From positions 1-18,963 of the forward strand of contig JASHPC010000156.1 of the NCBI GenBank assembly GCA_030038335.1: DNA of 18,963 bases, given 5' to 3'. Shown here in pieces: positions 7,139 through 13,491 of the stretch; position 1 is the stretch's first letter; each line of letters begins with the position of its first letter. Below the pieces are notes generated by a model, which worked only from the letters and a program-made list of their open reading frames with translations, did no database searches and was not told the origin of the DNA. This DNA is from Vulcanimicrobiota bacterium. Lineage in GTDB: Bacteria > Vulcanimicrobiota > Vulcanimicrobiia > Vulcanimicrobiales > Vulcanimicrobiaceae. Made by a program: the position numbers and the translations under genes.

Positions 7139-8019
7139 GACGCGGAGCGTTTCTTGCCGGTGCTATGGCCAGTGCCACGCTTCCATTGCTTGGCGGCTCC
7201 GCGCGCGCGCAATCACTCGTGTCGCGAATATCGGAGATCGTCGCCGATGGTGACGGCACGTACGGCGTCTTTGCGAGAACGATGGCTCCCGGACCGGCGC
7301 TCTGCGCGTTCAACGCGTACGAAAGCTTTCCGTGCGCCTCGACGATCAAAGTACTCGTCATGACGACCGCGTACTACGCGGAGGAGCACAAGCCAGGAGT
7401 GCTCGACGAGCGCATCCGCTTCGACCGAAGCGCACTCATCGGCGGCTCCGACTTCATGCAAAACGTCGCAGACGGTACCCGGCTCAAAATCCGCGAGCTC
7501 CTCGTTCCGATGATCCTCGTCAGCGACAATACGGCTGCGAACTTGCTCATCGAGCACTTCGGCGTCAACCTCATCAACCGCGTCGGGCGGGCAGCCGGCA
7601 TGCTCCGCACGCATCTCGCTCGCCCGTTCGTAGACTATGCGACCGCGATTCCCTACGAACCGAACGTGACGACCGCGTACGACATGGGCACGCTGCTCTA
7701 CCGCATCGAGCGCGGCGCGCGCGAAGCGGTGAAGACGATCGTCGTCCCGGAGCATTGCCGGGCAATGATCGCGCTGATGTTGCGCCAGCACGATCGCGAC
7801 AAGATTCCCGCGGGGCTGCCGGCAGGAGTTCCCGTCGCCGACAAGGACGGGGAGATCGACGGAACGCGTAACGACGCCGGCATCGTGGAACCGTTCGGCG
7901 ACTCGCCGTTTATCTTGTCGATCTTCACGAAGGACGTCGACGATTACGACGGCTGTCTCGACACGATTCGCCGCGTTGCGGGAGCCGCGTACGGCGCCGT
8001 CGCCGGCACGAATCTCTAA
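7135..8019 (+). CDS. exported class A beta-lactamase-like serine hydrolase (possibly a penicillin-binding or DD-peptidase-like protein)
   Basis: A 294-aa protein. Starting at GTG 7135, which overlaps the preceding stop as GTGA, gives a twin-arginine-like leader, MRRGAFLAGAMASATLPLLG, with a likely cut after ARA (about residue 25). The penicilloyl-serine fold is indicated by STIK (Ser69, Lys72), SDN (130-132) and KDG (237-239) followed by RNDAGIV, as in the Beta-lactamase2 domain group. By-eye alignment of the omega loop on AIP (171-173) places Phe165 and Ala169 where the deacylating Glu166 and Asn170 would be, so true beta-lactamase activity is questionable; DD-peptidase or another serine hydrolase is a fair alternative. 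It is the last gene of the ABC operon and acts outside the cytoplasmic membrane. An earlier in-frame start would add 21 Arg-rich residues before the leader and is less likely. Confidence 0.8.
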   Translation: MRRGAFLAGAMASATLPLLGGSARAQSLVSRISEIVADGDGTYGVFARTMAPGPALCAFNAYESFPCASTIKVLVMTTAYYAEEHKPGVLDERIRFDRSALIGGSDFMQNVADGTRLKIRELLVPMILVSDNTAANLLIEHFGVNLINRVGRAAGMLRTHLARPFVDYATAIPYEPNVTTAYDMGTLLYRIERGAREAVKTIVVPEHCRAMIALMLRQHDRDKIPAGLPAGVPVADKDGEIDGTRNDAGIVEPFGDSPFILSIFTKDVDDYDGCLDTIRRVAGAAYGAVAGTNL

Positions 8020-8501
8020 GCTTGCTCGATCCGTACGCTCGTCATCTCGTCGCCGCGGCGAATCGCGTCAAGCGCCTCGAATCCATCCGTCATCTGCCCG
8101 AACACGGTGTACTGCCCATCGAGAAACCGCGCGTCGTCGAGACAGATGTAGAACTGCGACCCCGCAGAGTCGGGCTGCGACGAGCGCGCCATCGCTACCG
8201 TTCCTCGAACGTGCGGGCGCGCGTTGAACTCCGCTTTGAGATGATACCCTGGGCCGCCGGTTCCATCGCCGCGTGGGTCGCCGCCCTGCACGACGAATCC
8301 GGGCTCGACGCGGTGAAAGCGCAAACCGTCGTAAAAACCCGCATCCGCAAGTTTCAGAAACGCCGCGACGTGGTGCGGAGCGTCGTCGGGAAAAAATGAG
8401 AAAACGATGTCGCCGTGCGGCGTGCGTATGCGAGCGCGCGACGAGCGTGCGCGCTCTTTCAAGTCGACGACTTCAGACCCTTGGGGAGCGCTTAGGTTCA
8501 C
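8016..8501 (-). CDS. peptidylprolyl isomerase (cyclophilin) made from an internal start
   Basis: On the minus strand AGAGGAAG (8513 to 8506) is a strong Shine-Dalgarno placed 4 nt before GTG 8501, in frame with the longer GIY-YIG-cyclophilin reading frame. Starting here gives 161 aa, the usual length for a stand-alone cytoplasmic bacterial cyclophilin, with RTPHGDIVFSFFPDDAPHHV as the first strands and all active-site residues (FHR, QGG, MAR, SQFYI). The human CypA Trp and His positions are Phe (ARFLDG) and Tyr (QYTVFG) here. No signal peptide. The stop (CTA on the plus strand) overlaps the convergent beta-lactamase-like stop by 4 nt. Whether this short form, the fusion, or both are made cannot be decided from sequence. 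Confidence 0.7.
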   Translation of the reverse strand: MNLSAPQGSEVVDLKERARSSRARIRTPHGDIVFSFFPDDAPHHVAAFLKLADAGFYDGLRFHRVEPGFVVQGGDPRGDGTGGPGYHLKAEFNARPHVRGTVAMARSSQPDSAGSQFYICLDDARFLDGQYTVFGQMTDGFEALDAIRRGDEMTSVRIEQA

Positions 8502-8849
8502 GATGCTTCCTCTGCGAGCGTGCGAGTGAGTCGGGGCCTTGCATAGCGGATTCCCGAAAGCCTCGTCACCTATCAGAAATGATAGTTTTTTCGCGCGGTT
8601 GAGTTGCTTGAAGCGCGCTTCTTGCGACTTTGCGGCCGCATACGAAGGCGGGTGCCACCAGGCGACGAGCCATACAGGCAGGCGACTGCGCGTGTAGCGC
8701 GCCCCCACGCCGCGCCGGTGCGCGCGAACTCGCCTGACCAAATCGAGCGAGCAGCCGGTGTAAAGACTTCCGTCGCAGCATTGTAAAACGTAGACGACCG
8801 GCCTATGATTGGCCGGATAGTGAAGGCAGGGTATAGGTTTCGACGACAT
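8016..8849 (-). CDS. GIY-YIG nuclease domain fused in frame to a cyclophilin-type peptidylprolyl isomerase
   Basis: A 277-aa open frame. Residues 17-95 are a GIY-YIG domain of the small UPF0213/YhbQ-like group: VVYVLQCCDGSLYTGCS holds the paired Tyr elements (Tyr20, Tyr30), DLVRRVRAHRRG the catalytic-type Arg, and Glu77 in KSQEARFKQL the metal-binding Glu, ending at AKKLSFLIG. Such proteins normally stop here. Instead the frame continues through about 45 residues into a complete cyclophilin (about 138-277) with FHR (Arg180), VVQGG (Gln188), GTVAMAR and SAGSQFYI (Gln232), which catalyses prolyl cis-trans isomerisation. An internal GTG with a strong Shine-Dalgarno lies at the join, so two products are possible. 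ATG 8849 is the only ATG, GTG or TTG start I see just before the GIY-YIG core; it has no Shine-Dalgarno and overlaps the divergent ATG at 8848. Confidence 0.72.
   Translation of the reverse strand: MSSKPIPCLHYPANHRPVVYVLQCCDGSLYTGCSLDLVRRVRAHRRGVGARYTRSRLPVWLVAWWHPPSYAAAKSQEARFKQLNRAKKLSFLIGDEAFGNPLCKAPTHSHARRGSIVNLSAPQGSEVVDLKERARSSRARIRTPHGDIVFSFFPDDAPHHVAAFLKLADAGFYDGLRFHRVEPGFVVQGGDPRGDGTGGPGYHLKAEFNARPHVRGTVAMARSSQPDSAGSQFYICLDDARFLDGQYTVFGQMTDGFEALDAIRRGDEMTSVRIEQA
8570..8591 (+). terminator. possible intrinsic terminator on the plus strand, inside the minus-strand fusion gene
   Basis: CTATCA (8570-8575), GAAA loop (a GNRA tetraloop), TGATAG (8580-8585) and TTTTTT (8586-8591). The arrangement is that of an intrinsic terminator, but the 6-bp stem has only two G-C pairs. 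It would stop plus-strand transcripts reading on from the ABC/beta-lactamase-like operon, antisense to the cyclophilin gene. It sits exactly at the end of the GIY-YIG domain. Confidence 0.35.
8809..8837 (+). promoter_or_regulatory. candidate promoter of the RsbW-like gene
   Basis: TTGGCC at 8809-8814 and TATAGG at 8832-8837 are spaced by 17 bp. A start at about 8844 would leave only a few leader nucleotides before ATG 8848, which lacks a well-placed Shine-Dalgarno. A CCGGCC...GGCCGG dyad (8798-8803 and 8811-8816) overlaps the -35. The whole site lies inside the coding region of the divergent GIY-YIG gene. Weak consensus; an inference. Confidence 0.28.
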
Positions 8850-9309
8850 GAGACGTAAGAGGGCGGTCAAAGGGGCGACGGGCGACCACGTCCTGCGACT
8901 CTGCGTTCCACCGGATCCCGAGCATGTTCCTACCGTTCGCCGCGAGATCGAACGCTTCACTCGCAAGCACCGCGTCGCGGGGGCGGACGTCGAGACGCTT
9001 TTGCTCGCCGTCGGAGAAGCGATGGCAAATGCGGTGGAACACTCCGAATCGACGCATGACATCGAAGTCCAGTGCCGCGTCGACGACCGCAAGATCATAG
9101 CGACGATCATCGACAGCGGGCGCGGCGTCGACCGATCGAAGATCGATCGGATCCTTCCTCTGCCGGAGCTCATGTCGGAGCGCGGGCGAGGAATTCCGAT
9201 CATGCAGCGCTGCACTGACATGTTCTCGATCCGTCGTCTTCCGGGCGGCGGCACGGGTGTCGTTCTCGGGCTCTTGCGCAGGCTTGAGGGGAATCACGTA
9301 GCTTCGTAA
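8848..9309 (+). CDS. RsbW/SpoIIAB-like anti-sigma factor serine kinase (HATPase_c_2 domain)
   Basis: A 153-aa single GHKL ATPase domain, the size of RsbW-type regulators, which bind a sigma factor and phosphorylate an anti-anti-sigma partner. Visible motifs are the N box GEAMANAVEH (56-65, Glu57 and Asn61), G1 DSGRGVD (89-95), G2 ERGRGIPIM (111-119) and GGGTGV (134-138). There are no membrane or sensor segments, so it is a cytoplasmic regulator. No sigma factor or STAS-domain partner is encoded nearby, so it is an orphan here. ATG 8848 is the only upstream start in frame, since a stop lies at 8821. It is followed 12 nt later by the M28 peptidase gene and may be cotranscribed with it. Its start codon overlaps that of the divergent GIY-YIG gene. 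Confidence 0.87.
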   Translation: MRRKRAVKGATGDHVLRLCVPPDPEHVPTVRREIERFTRKHRVAGADVETLLLAVGEAMANAVEHSESTHDIEVQCRVDDRKIIATIIDSGRGVDRSKIDRILPLPELMSERGRGIPIMQRCTDMFSIRRLPGGGTGVVLGLLRRLEGNHVAS

Positions 9310-9321
9310 AAAGCAGCGGGC

Positions 9322-10704
9322 ATGAATGCTCGCATGACGCTCCTGTTCGCCGGCGTCCTGCTTGCCGCCGTTCCAGCGGCGGGCGGCAACGCTCTCCCCA
9401 AACCTGTGCGCGATCCGAGAATCGCCGCGCTCGTCGCTCGCATCGATCCCGCGCGTCTGCTCGCCGACGACGAACGACTCGTCGCATTCGGCACGCGTAA
9501 CGACTTCTCGGATACGAGCTCGACGCCGACGCACGGGGTCTTCGGCGCGCGAGACTGGATCGTGAAGCAGTTTCGCGCGATTGCGGCGACGTCGGACGGC
9601 CGAATGACGGTTGCGCTCGACACGTACGTTCAGCCGAAGACGCCCCACACGCCGCGCGCCGTCACCGAGTCGAGCGTCATCGCGACGCTGCGCGGCGACG
9701 AACCGGGCCGCATCTACGTGATGTCGAGCCACTACGACGACTGCGACGGCGACTGTACCGACGGCAAGGGCTTCGCCCCGGGAGCCGATGACAATGGCTC
9801 CTCCGTCGCCGCTGTTCTCGAGGCGGCTCGCGCGATGGCTCGTATGCATTTCCACGGCACGATCGTCTTCGCGTGCTTCGACGGTGAGGAGCTTGGCCTG
9901 TGGGGCTCCAACCACTACGCGCGCGAACTCGCCGCCGAGCACGCGCCGGTGCTCGCCGTGCTCAACAACGACGTCATCGGCAACGCGCGTGGCGGCGACG
10001 GATCTTACGAGCCAATGGTCGTGCGCATCTTCAGCCAAGCGCTTCCGCTCGGTACCATCGACGCCCGCGTGAACGCGATCGGATCGGAGAACGACTCGCC
10101 TTCGCGCGAACTCTCTCGCTTCGTCGCGGAGGTCACGCCGGTGTACGTTCCAGGCTTCTCGGTGAGGCAGATATTTCGCGACGATCGCTTCCTGCGCGGC
10201 GGCGACCAAGAATCTTTTCAGAACGCCGGCTTCTCCGCCGCCGTTCGCGTCACGGAAGTCCACGAGAACTTCAGGCATCAGCATCAGAACGTGCGCGTGG
10301 AAAACGGCGTGCAGTACGGCGACCTACCGAAGTACGTCGACGCAGCCTACCTCGCACGCGTTGCGCGGATGAACGTCGCGGCGATCGCGGCGCTTGCGCT
10401 CGGACCCGCAGCGCCTGGCAACGTGCAGATGGTGCTAGAACACCTCGGGTACTCGACGACGCTGCGCTGGACGAAGGCCGCTGACGCCGCCGGTTACGAG
10501 ATCGTTTGGCGTGCAACCGATGCACCGCAGTGGCAGTATGCGCGGCCGGTCGGCGACGTTCTTGTCGCAACCGTTCCGGTCTCGTACGATGACTACGTCT
10601 TTGGCGTTCGCAGCATCAGCGCTCGTGGCTTGCGCAGCGTCGCCGTCTATCCCGAGCCCGTTCGAATTCACGTTGCCCCACCGAAAGGCAGCTCATTGCC
10701 GTAG
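9322..10704 (+). CDS. secreted M28-family zinc peptidase with C-terminal fibronectin-like domain
   Basis: A 460-aa protein with an N-terminal signal peptide (MNARMTLLFAGVLLAAVPAA, cut near residue 20-25). The catalytic domain (about 35-360) has the two-zinc ligand pattern of M28 aminopeptidases: His137 in MSSHYDDC, Asp156 in PGADDNGSS, Glu189/Glu190 in FDGEELGLWGS, Asp217 in LNNDVIGN, and His314 in VTEVHENF. Residues ~365-455 (YSTTLRWTKA, GYEIVWRAT, YVFGVRSIS) look like a fibronectin type III-like beta sandwich, as often attached to secreted M28 enzymes. It probably acts in the periplasm or outside the cell on peptides. An alternative ATG exists at 9334. Its last 12 bp overlap the convergent HemL-family gene. 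Confidence 0.9.
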   Translation: MNARMTLLFAGVLLAAVPAAGGNALPKPVRDPRIAALVARIDPARLLADDERLVAFGTRNDFSDTSSTPTHGVFGARDWIVKQFRAIAATSDGRMTVALDTYVQPKTPHTPRAVTESSVIATLRGDEPGRIYVMSSHYDDCDGDCTDGKGFAPGADDNGSSVAAVLEAARAMARMHFHGTIVFACFDGEELGLWGSNHYARELAAEHAPVLAVLNNDVIGNARGGDGSYEPMVVRIFSQALPLGTIDARVNAIGSENDSPSRELSRFVAEVTPVYVPGFSVRQIFRDDRFLRGGDQESFQNAGFSAAVRVTEVHENFRHQHQNVRVENGVQYGDLPKYVDAAYLARVARMNVAAIAALALGPAAPGNVQMVLEHLGYSTTLRWTKAADAAGYEIVWRATDAPQWQYARPVGDVLVATVPVSYDDYVFGVRSISARGLRSVAVYPEPVRIHVAPPKGSSLP

Positions 10705-11976
10705 AGCCAGCGATTCAGCTGCGGCGGCAAGCGTTGCCTCGACGTCCGCAGTCGTATGTGCCGTGGAGAGAAACATCACCTCATTCACCGATGGCGGCAA
10801 GAGCACGCCGCGCTCGAGCATCGCGCGATAGTAGGCTGCATACTGTTTCTTATCTGCCATGCGCGCGTCGTCGTAGTCACGGTTCGGCGGCCCTGGTCGG
10901 AACTTGAAATCGACGACGGACTCGTCTTGAACGACGGCGTAGAGGGAGCCTCGCTCCGTGAGGATGCTGCGCAGCCCTGCCGCCAGTTGCCGCGCGAGCG
11001 ACGACATGCGCGCGTAGTATTCGGGATGCTCTTCCAGAAGGTCGAGCACGCGATGCGCCATCGCGACGCAGAACGGATTGCCGGCGTGCGTACCGCCCGT
11101 GAAGACGCTCCCAATGGGCGCAAGCTCGTTCATTACGGCTTCGCGCCCGCCGAAGGCGGCGATCGGCGCACCACCTCCCATGACCTTGCCTATTGTCGTA
11201 AGATCCGGCACGATGCCGGAACGCGCTTGCGCGCCGCGCAATCCCAATCGAGGCCAGGTAATGACCTCGTCGAAGATGAGCAGCGCGCCGTAGCCATCGC
11301 AGCGCTCGCGCAATCCTTCGAGAAATCCTGGCGCGGGTCGAACCCATCCCATGTTTCCACAGACAGGCTCGACGAGTATGGCTGCCAGCTCCCTCTCGCG
11401 CCCTCGCACGAGCGCATCGACGGAGTCGAGATCGTTGTAACGCGCGACGATAACGTCGCGCATCACACCCTCCGGAATGCCGCCGCGACGCGCGCCGGTC
11501 GTCTGCGCCGAGGCGCCGGCGTCGAGCAAAGCAAGATCGAAGTGTCCGTGGTAGTTTCCGGCAAACTTCAGAACGACGTTGCGCTCGGTAAACGCGCGCG
11601 CAACGCGGACGGCGCTCATGACGGCCTCGCTTCCGGTCGTCACGAAACGCATGCGCTCCATCGACGGAAGATGCGTCCGAATGCGTTCTCCGAGGCGAAT
11701 CTCTTCAGCATGCGTCGTGCCCCATACGAAGCCATGGCGCGCGAGGTCATCCAAGCCTGTCGTCAGTGCGGGATGCGAATGGCCGAAGAGCAGCGGACCG
11801 TAGCCCATCACGTAGTCGACGTAGCGACGCCCCTCGCCGTCGAACGCGTAGGCACCGGCAGCCGACGATTGGACGAACATCGGCTCGGCTATCGACCAAC
11901 CGGAACGAACCGGGGAGTCGCATCCGCCGGCGAGGACGTTACGGGCGCGCGCCGCTACGTCGGCGAGTGTACGCAT
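10693..11976 (-). CDS. hemL: glutamate-1-semialdehyde 2,1-aminomutase family protein (class III PLP enzyme)
   Basis: A 427-aa PLP enzyme. HemL converts glutamate-1-semialdehyde to 5-aminolevulinate for tetrapyrrole synthesis. Seen here are GGCDSPVR near the N-terminus at the same spacing as E. coli HemL, VTTGSEAVMSAVRVARAFT (112-130), NYHGHFD, ILVEPVCGNMG, IFDEV, and Schiff-base Lys264 in TTIGKVMGGGAPIAAFGG. I chose ATG 11976 because it aligns with family N-termini; ATG 11997 in the same frame is possible. Deviations from textbook HemL include DEVITWPRLGLRGAQ for DEVMTGFRV-type sequence and DAGAS where KAGSG is usual, so a HemL-like paralogue with a different amino-ketone substrate is an alternative. 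No other haem genes are nearby. It is divergent from the Mrp-like gene. Confidence 0.75.
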   Translation of the reverse strand: MRTLADVAARARNVLAGGCDSPVRSGWSIAEPMFVQSSAAGAYAFDGEGRRYVDYVMGYGPLLFGHSHPALTTGLDDLARHGFVWGTTHAEEIRLGERIRTHLPSMERMRFVTTGSEAVMSAVRVARAFTERNVVLKFAGNYHGHFDLALLDAGASAQTTGARRGGIPEGVMRDVIVARYNDLDSVDALVRGRERELAAILVEPVCGNMGWVRPAPGFLEGLRERCDGYGALLIFDEVITWPRLGLRGAQARSGIVPDLTTIGKVMGGGAPIAAFGGREAVMNELAPIGSVFTGGTHAGNPFCVAMAHRVLDLLEEHPEYYARMSSLARQLAAGLRSILTERGSLYAVVQDESVVDFKFRPGPPNRDYDDARMADKKQYAAYYRAMLERGVLLPPSVNEVMFLSTAHTTADVEATLAAAAESLALRQ

Positions 11977-12033
11977 GCTCTGCGAGTTCGGTCGCATCCG
12001 GGGCCCGGCCTTCGGCGTTAAGAAGAGAGCAGC

Positions 12034-13125
12034 ATGGCAAAATCCGACGTCGACATCTCGCCGCAGACGAACCTGCGAGAGCTCGTTGCCGCAATGCCCA
12101 TAGCGGCTGCGGTGCTGACCGCGTTCGGCCTAGGCTGCTCCGGTTGCGGCGTGAGCAGCGCGGAAACGATCGAGCAGGGCGCTCGAGCGCACGGCCTGCG
12201 CGCCGAGCCGATCGTGAATGCATTGCTCGTCGCGCGCGAGACGGGAAAGGTTCCAGCCATTGCCGAGAGCGACCGCGTTGCGGAACGTCGCGCTCCTGGT
12301 TCTTTTACCGGGCGCGCGAAGATCGCGCACATCGTTCCCGTCATGTCGGGAAAAGGTGGCGTCGGAAAGTCGCTCGTCACCGCGCTGCTTGCGCTGGGAT
12401 TACGGCGGCGCCACTTGAAAGTCGGCGTGCTCGACGCCGACATTACCGGGCCTTCCATTCCGAAGATCTTCGGGCTGCACACGCCGATGCGCATCGAGCC
12501 GGATCCAACGCGGACGAACCCTCGCGGACAGCCGCAGCCGCTCATGACGCCAGCCCTTTCTCGGAGCGCGATCGAAGTGGTGAGCGCGAACCTATTGACC
12601 GAGCAGGAAGATACCGCCATGGTTTGGCGCGGGCCAATTCTCACGGGCGTCATTCGCCAGTTCTACGAGCAGGCGCAGTGGAGCGATCTCGACGTTCTAC
12701 TCGTCGATCTTCCGCCTGGTACGTCGGACGCACCGCTTACGGTCTTGCAGTCGCTTGGCATCGACGGCGTCGTCCTCGTGACGATGCCGCAAGCACTCGC
12801 GACGATGATCGTCCGGAAAGCGGCGAACTTCATTCACCAACTGAAAAAGCCCATTCTCGGTGTCATCGAGAATATGTCGTACTTCGTCGCACCGGATACC
12901 GGAACGCGATACGAGATTTTCGGTCCATCCTATGCCGACGCCGTCGCCGACCTTGCGCAAGCACCCGTGCTCGCGCGAATTCCTATCGACTCGAGAAAAG
13001 CCGAGCTCGCTGACGCGGGACGCGTCGAGGAAATCGACGACCCGATCTGTGATGCGCTCGCGACCGCGCTTCTCGATGCGATCGCGGCGCATCCCAAAGA
13101 GCCCGAAACGGTTTCGCTACTCTAG
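12034..13125 (+). CDS. Mrp/NBP35-family P-loop ATPase with N-terminal DUF1858-like disulfide domain
   Basis: A 363-aa protein. Residues ~6-70 match the DUF1858 / hybrid-cluster-associated redox disulfide type: LRELVAAMPIAAAVLTAFGL, then CSGC (Cys35, Cys38), SSAETIEQGARAHGL. Residues ~95-350 are the Mrp ATPase used in Fe-S cluster assembly or carriage, with deviant Walker A SGKGGVGKS (105-113), DADITGPSIPKIFG, DLPPGTSDAPLT (225-236) and IENMSYF (278-284). Two departures from standard Mrp stand out: the usual N-terminal DUF59 domain is replaced, and the CxxC after ENMSYF is Ala286 and Thr289. If a cluster is bound, the N-terminal Cys pair is a candidate site (inference). ATG 12034 follows AAGAAGAGAG. 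The stop overlaps the convergent small gene (CTAG). Confidence 0.88.
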   Translation: MAKSDVDISPQTNLRELVAAMPIAAAVLTAFGLGCSGCGVSSAETIEQGARAHGLRAEPIVNALLVARETGKVPAIAESDRVAERRAPGSFTGRAKIAHIVPVMSGKGGVGKSLVTALLALGLRRRHLKVGVLDADITGPSIPKIFGLHTPMRIEPDPTRTNPRGQPQPLMTPALSRSAIEVVSANLLTEQEDTAMVWRGPILTGVIRQFYEQAQWSDLDVLLVDLPPGTSDAPLTVLQSLGIDGVVLVTMPQALATMIVRKAANFIHQLKKPILGVIENMSYFVAPDTGTRYEIFGPSYADAVADLAQAPVLARIPIDSRKAELADAGRVEEIDDPICDALATALLDAIAAHPKEPETVSLL

Positions 13126-13433
13126 CCGCAGCAGCCGTGGTGCCAGTTGCCGTGTGCACCCTGCCAACGGCGGTGCGACGGCGGGACGTTGTTCCAGTGG
13201 TGCGATTGATAGTAGCCTGCAACTTGCGGGCTGACGTAGTGAACGTGGCCGTAATGGTCGCGCCAGTACGGACGATGATGGCTATCGTACATGATTGCGC
13301 CGACGATGACGGCCGCTGCGGCAGCCCAGGCTGCAGTCGACGCGGCATTGGCGCGCGCCGCTTGCGGCGCAGCCGTTATCAACAAGGCGGGCATGACGAG
13401 CGCGGCGACCATTCGCAGCAACAGATGCTTCAT
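13122..13433 (-). CDS. small exported histidine-rich protein of unknown function
   Basis: A 103-aa protein. The ATG at 13433 is preceded by an excellent AAAAAGGAG Shine-Dalgarno 5 nt upstream, which fixes the start inside a longer open frame. MKHLLLRMVAALVMPALLIT plus APQAARANA is a Sec-type leader (cut near residue 29), followed by a second short hydrophobic stretch AWAAAAAVIVGAIMY (35-49). The remaining ~54 residues are rich in His (11), Tyr, Trp and Gly, with HH and HxH patterns, and end in HHGCCG, suggesting metal binding outside the cytoplasm. I do not recognise a family. It lies 58 bp after the amidohydrolase gene on the same strand and converges on the Mrp-like gene. Confidence 0.75.
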   Translation of the reverse strand: MKHLLLRMVAALVMPALLITAAPQAARANAASTAAWAAAAAVIVGAIMYDSHHRPYWRDHYGHVHYVSPQVAGYYQSHHWNNVPPSHRRWQGAHGNWHHGCCG

Positions 13434-13491
13434 GGATACTCCTTTTTCGAGCAAGTGCGCGTACTCTCGTCCTACCCACTCGAACGCGGCA

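Noticed and set aside
8580..8595. Programmed -1 ribosomal frameshift at the minus-strand A6 run
   Set aside because: The run is read as GCG AAA AAA CTA, which does not fit the X XXY YYZ phasing in the zero frame, and the zero frame is already open. Slippage or sequencing error is kept only as an alternative in the fusion finding.
8850..9254. N-terminal extension of the GIY-YIG fusion frame by 135 codons
   Set aside because: This part is the exact complement of the RsbW-like coding region and has no domain; family similarity begins only just after ATG 8849.
8803..10284. A long minus-strand open frame (493 codons) opposite the RsbW-like and M28 genes
   Set aside because: It is antisense to two clear genes with intact motifs, is very rich in Arg/Val/Asp as expected of a mirror frame in GC-rich DNA, and shows no recognisable domain.
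10756..13013. Long plus-strand open frames at 10756-12021 and 11766-13013
   Set aside because: The first is antisense to the HemL-family gene; the second is partly antisense to it and otherwise a shifted frame of the Mrp-like gene. Both are Arg/Ala/His-rich without motifs.
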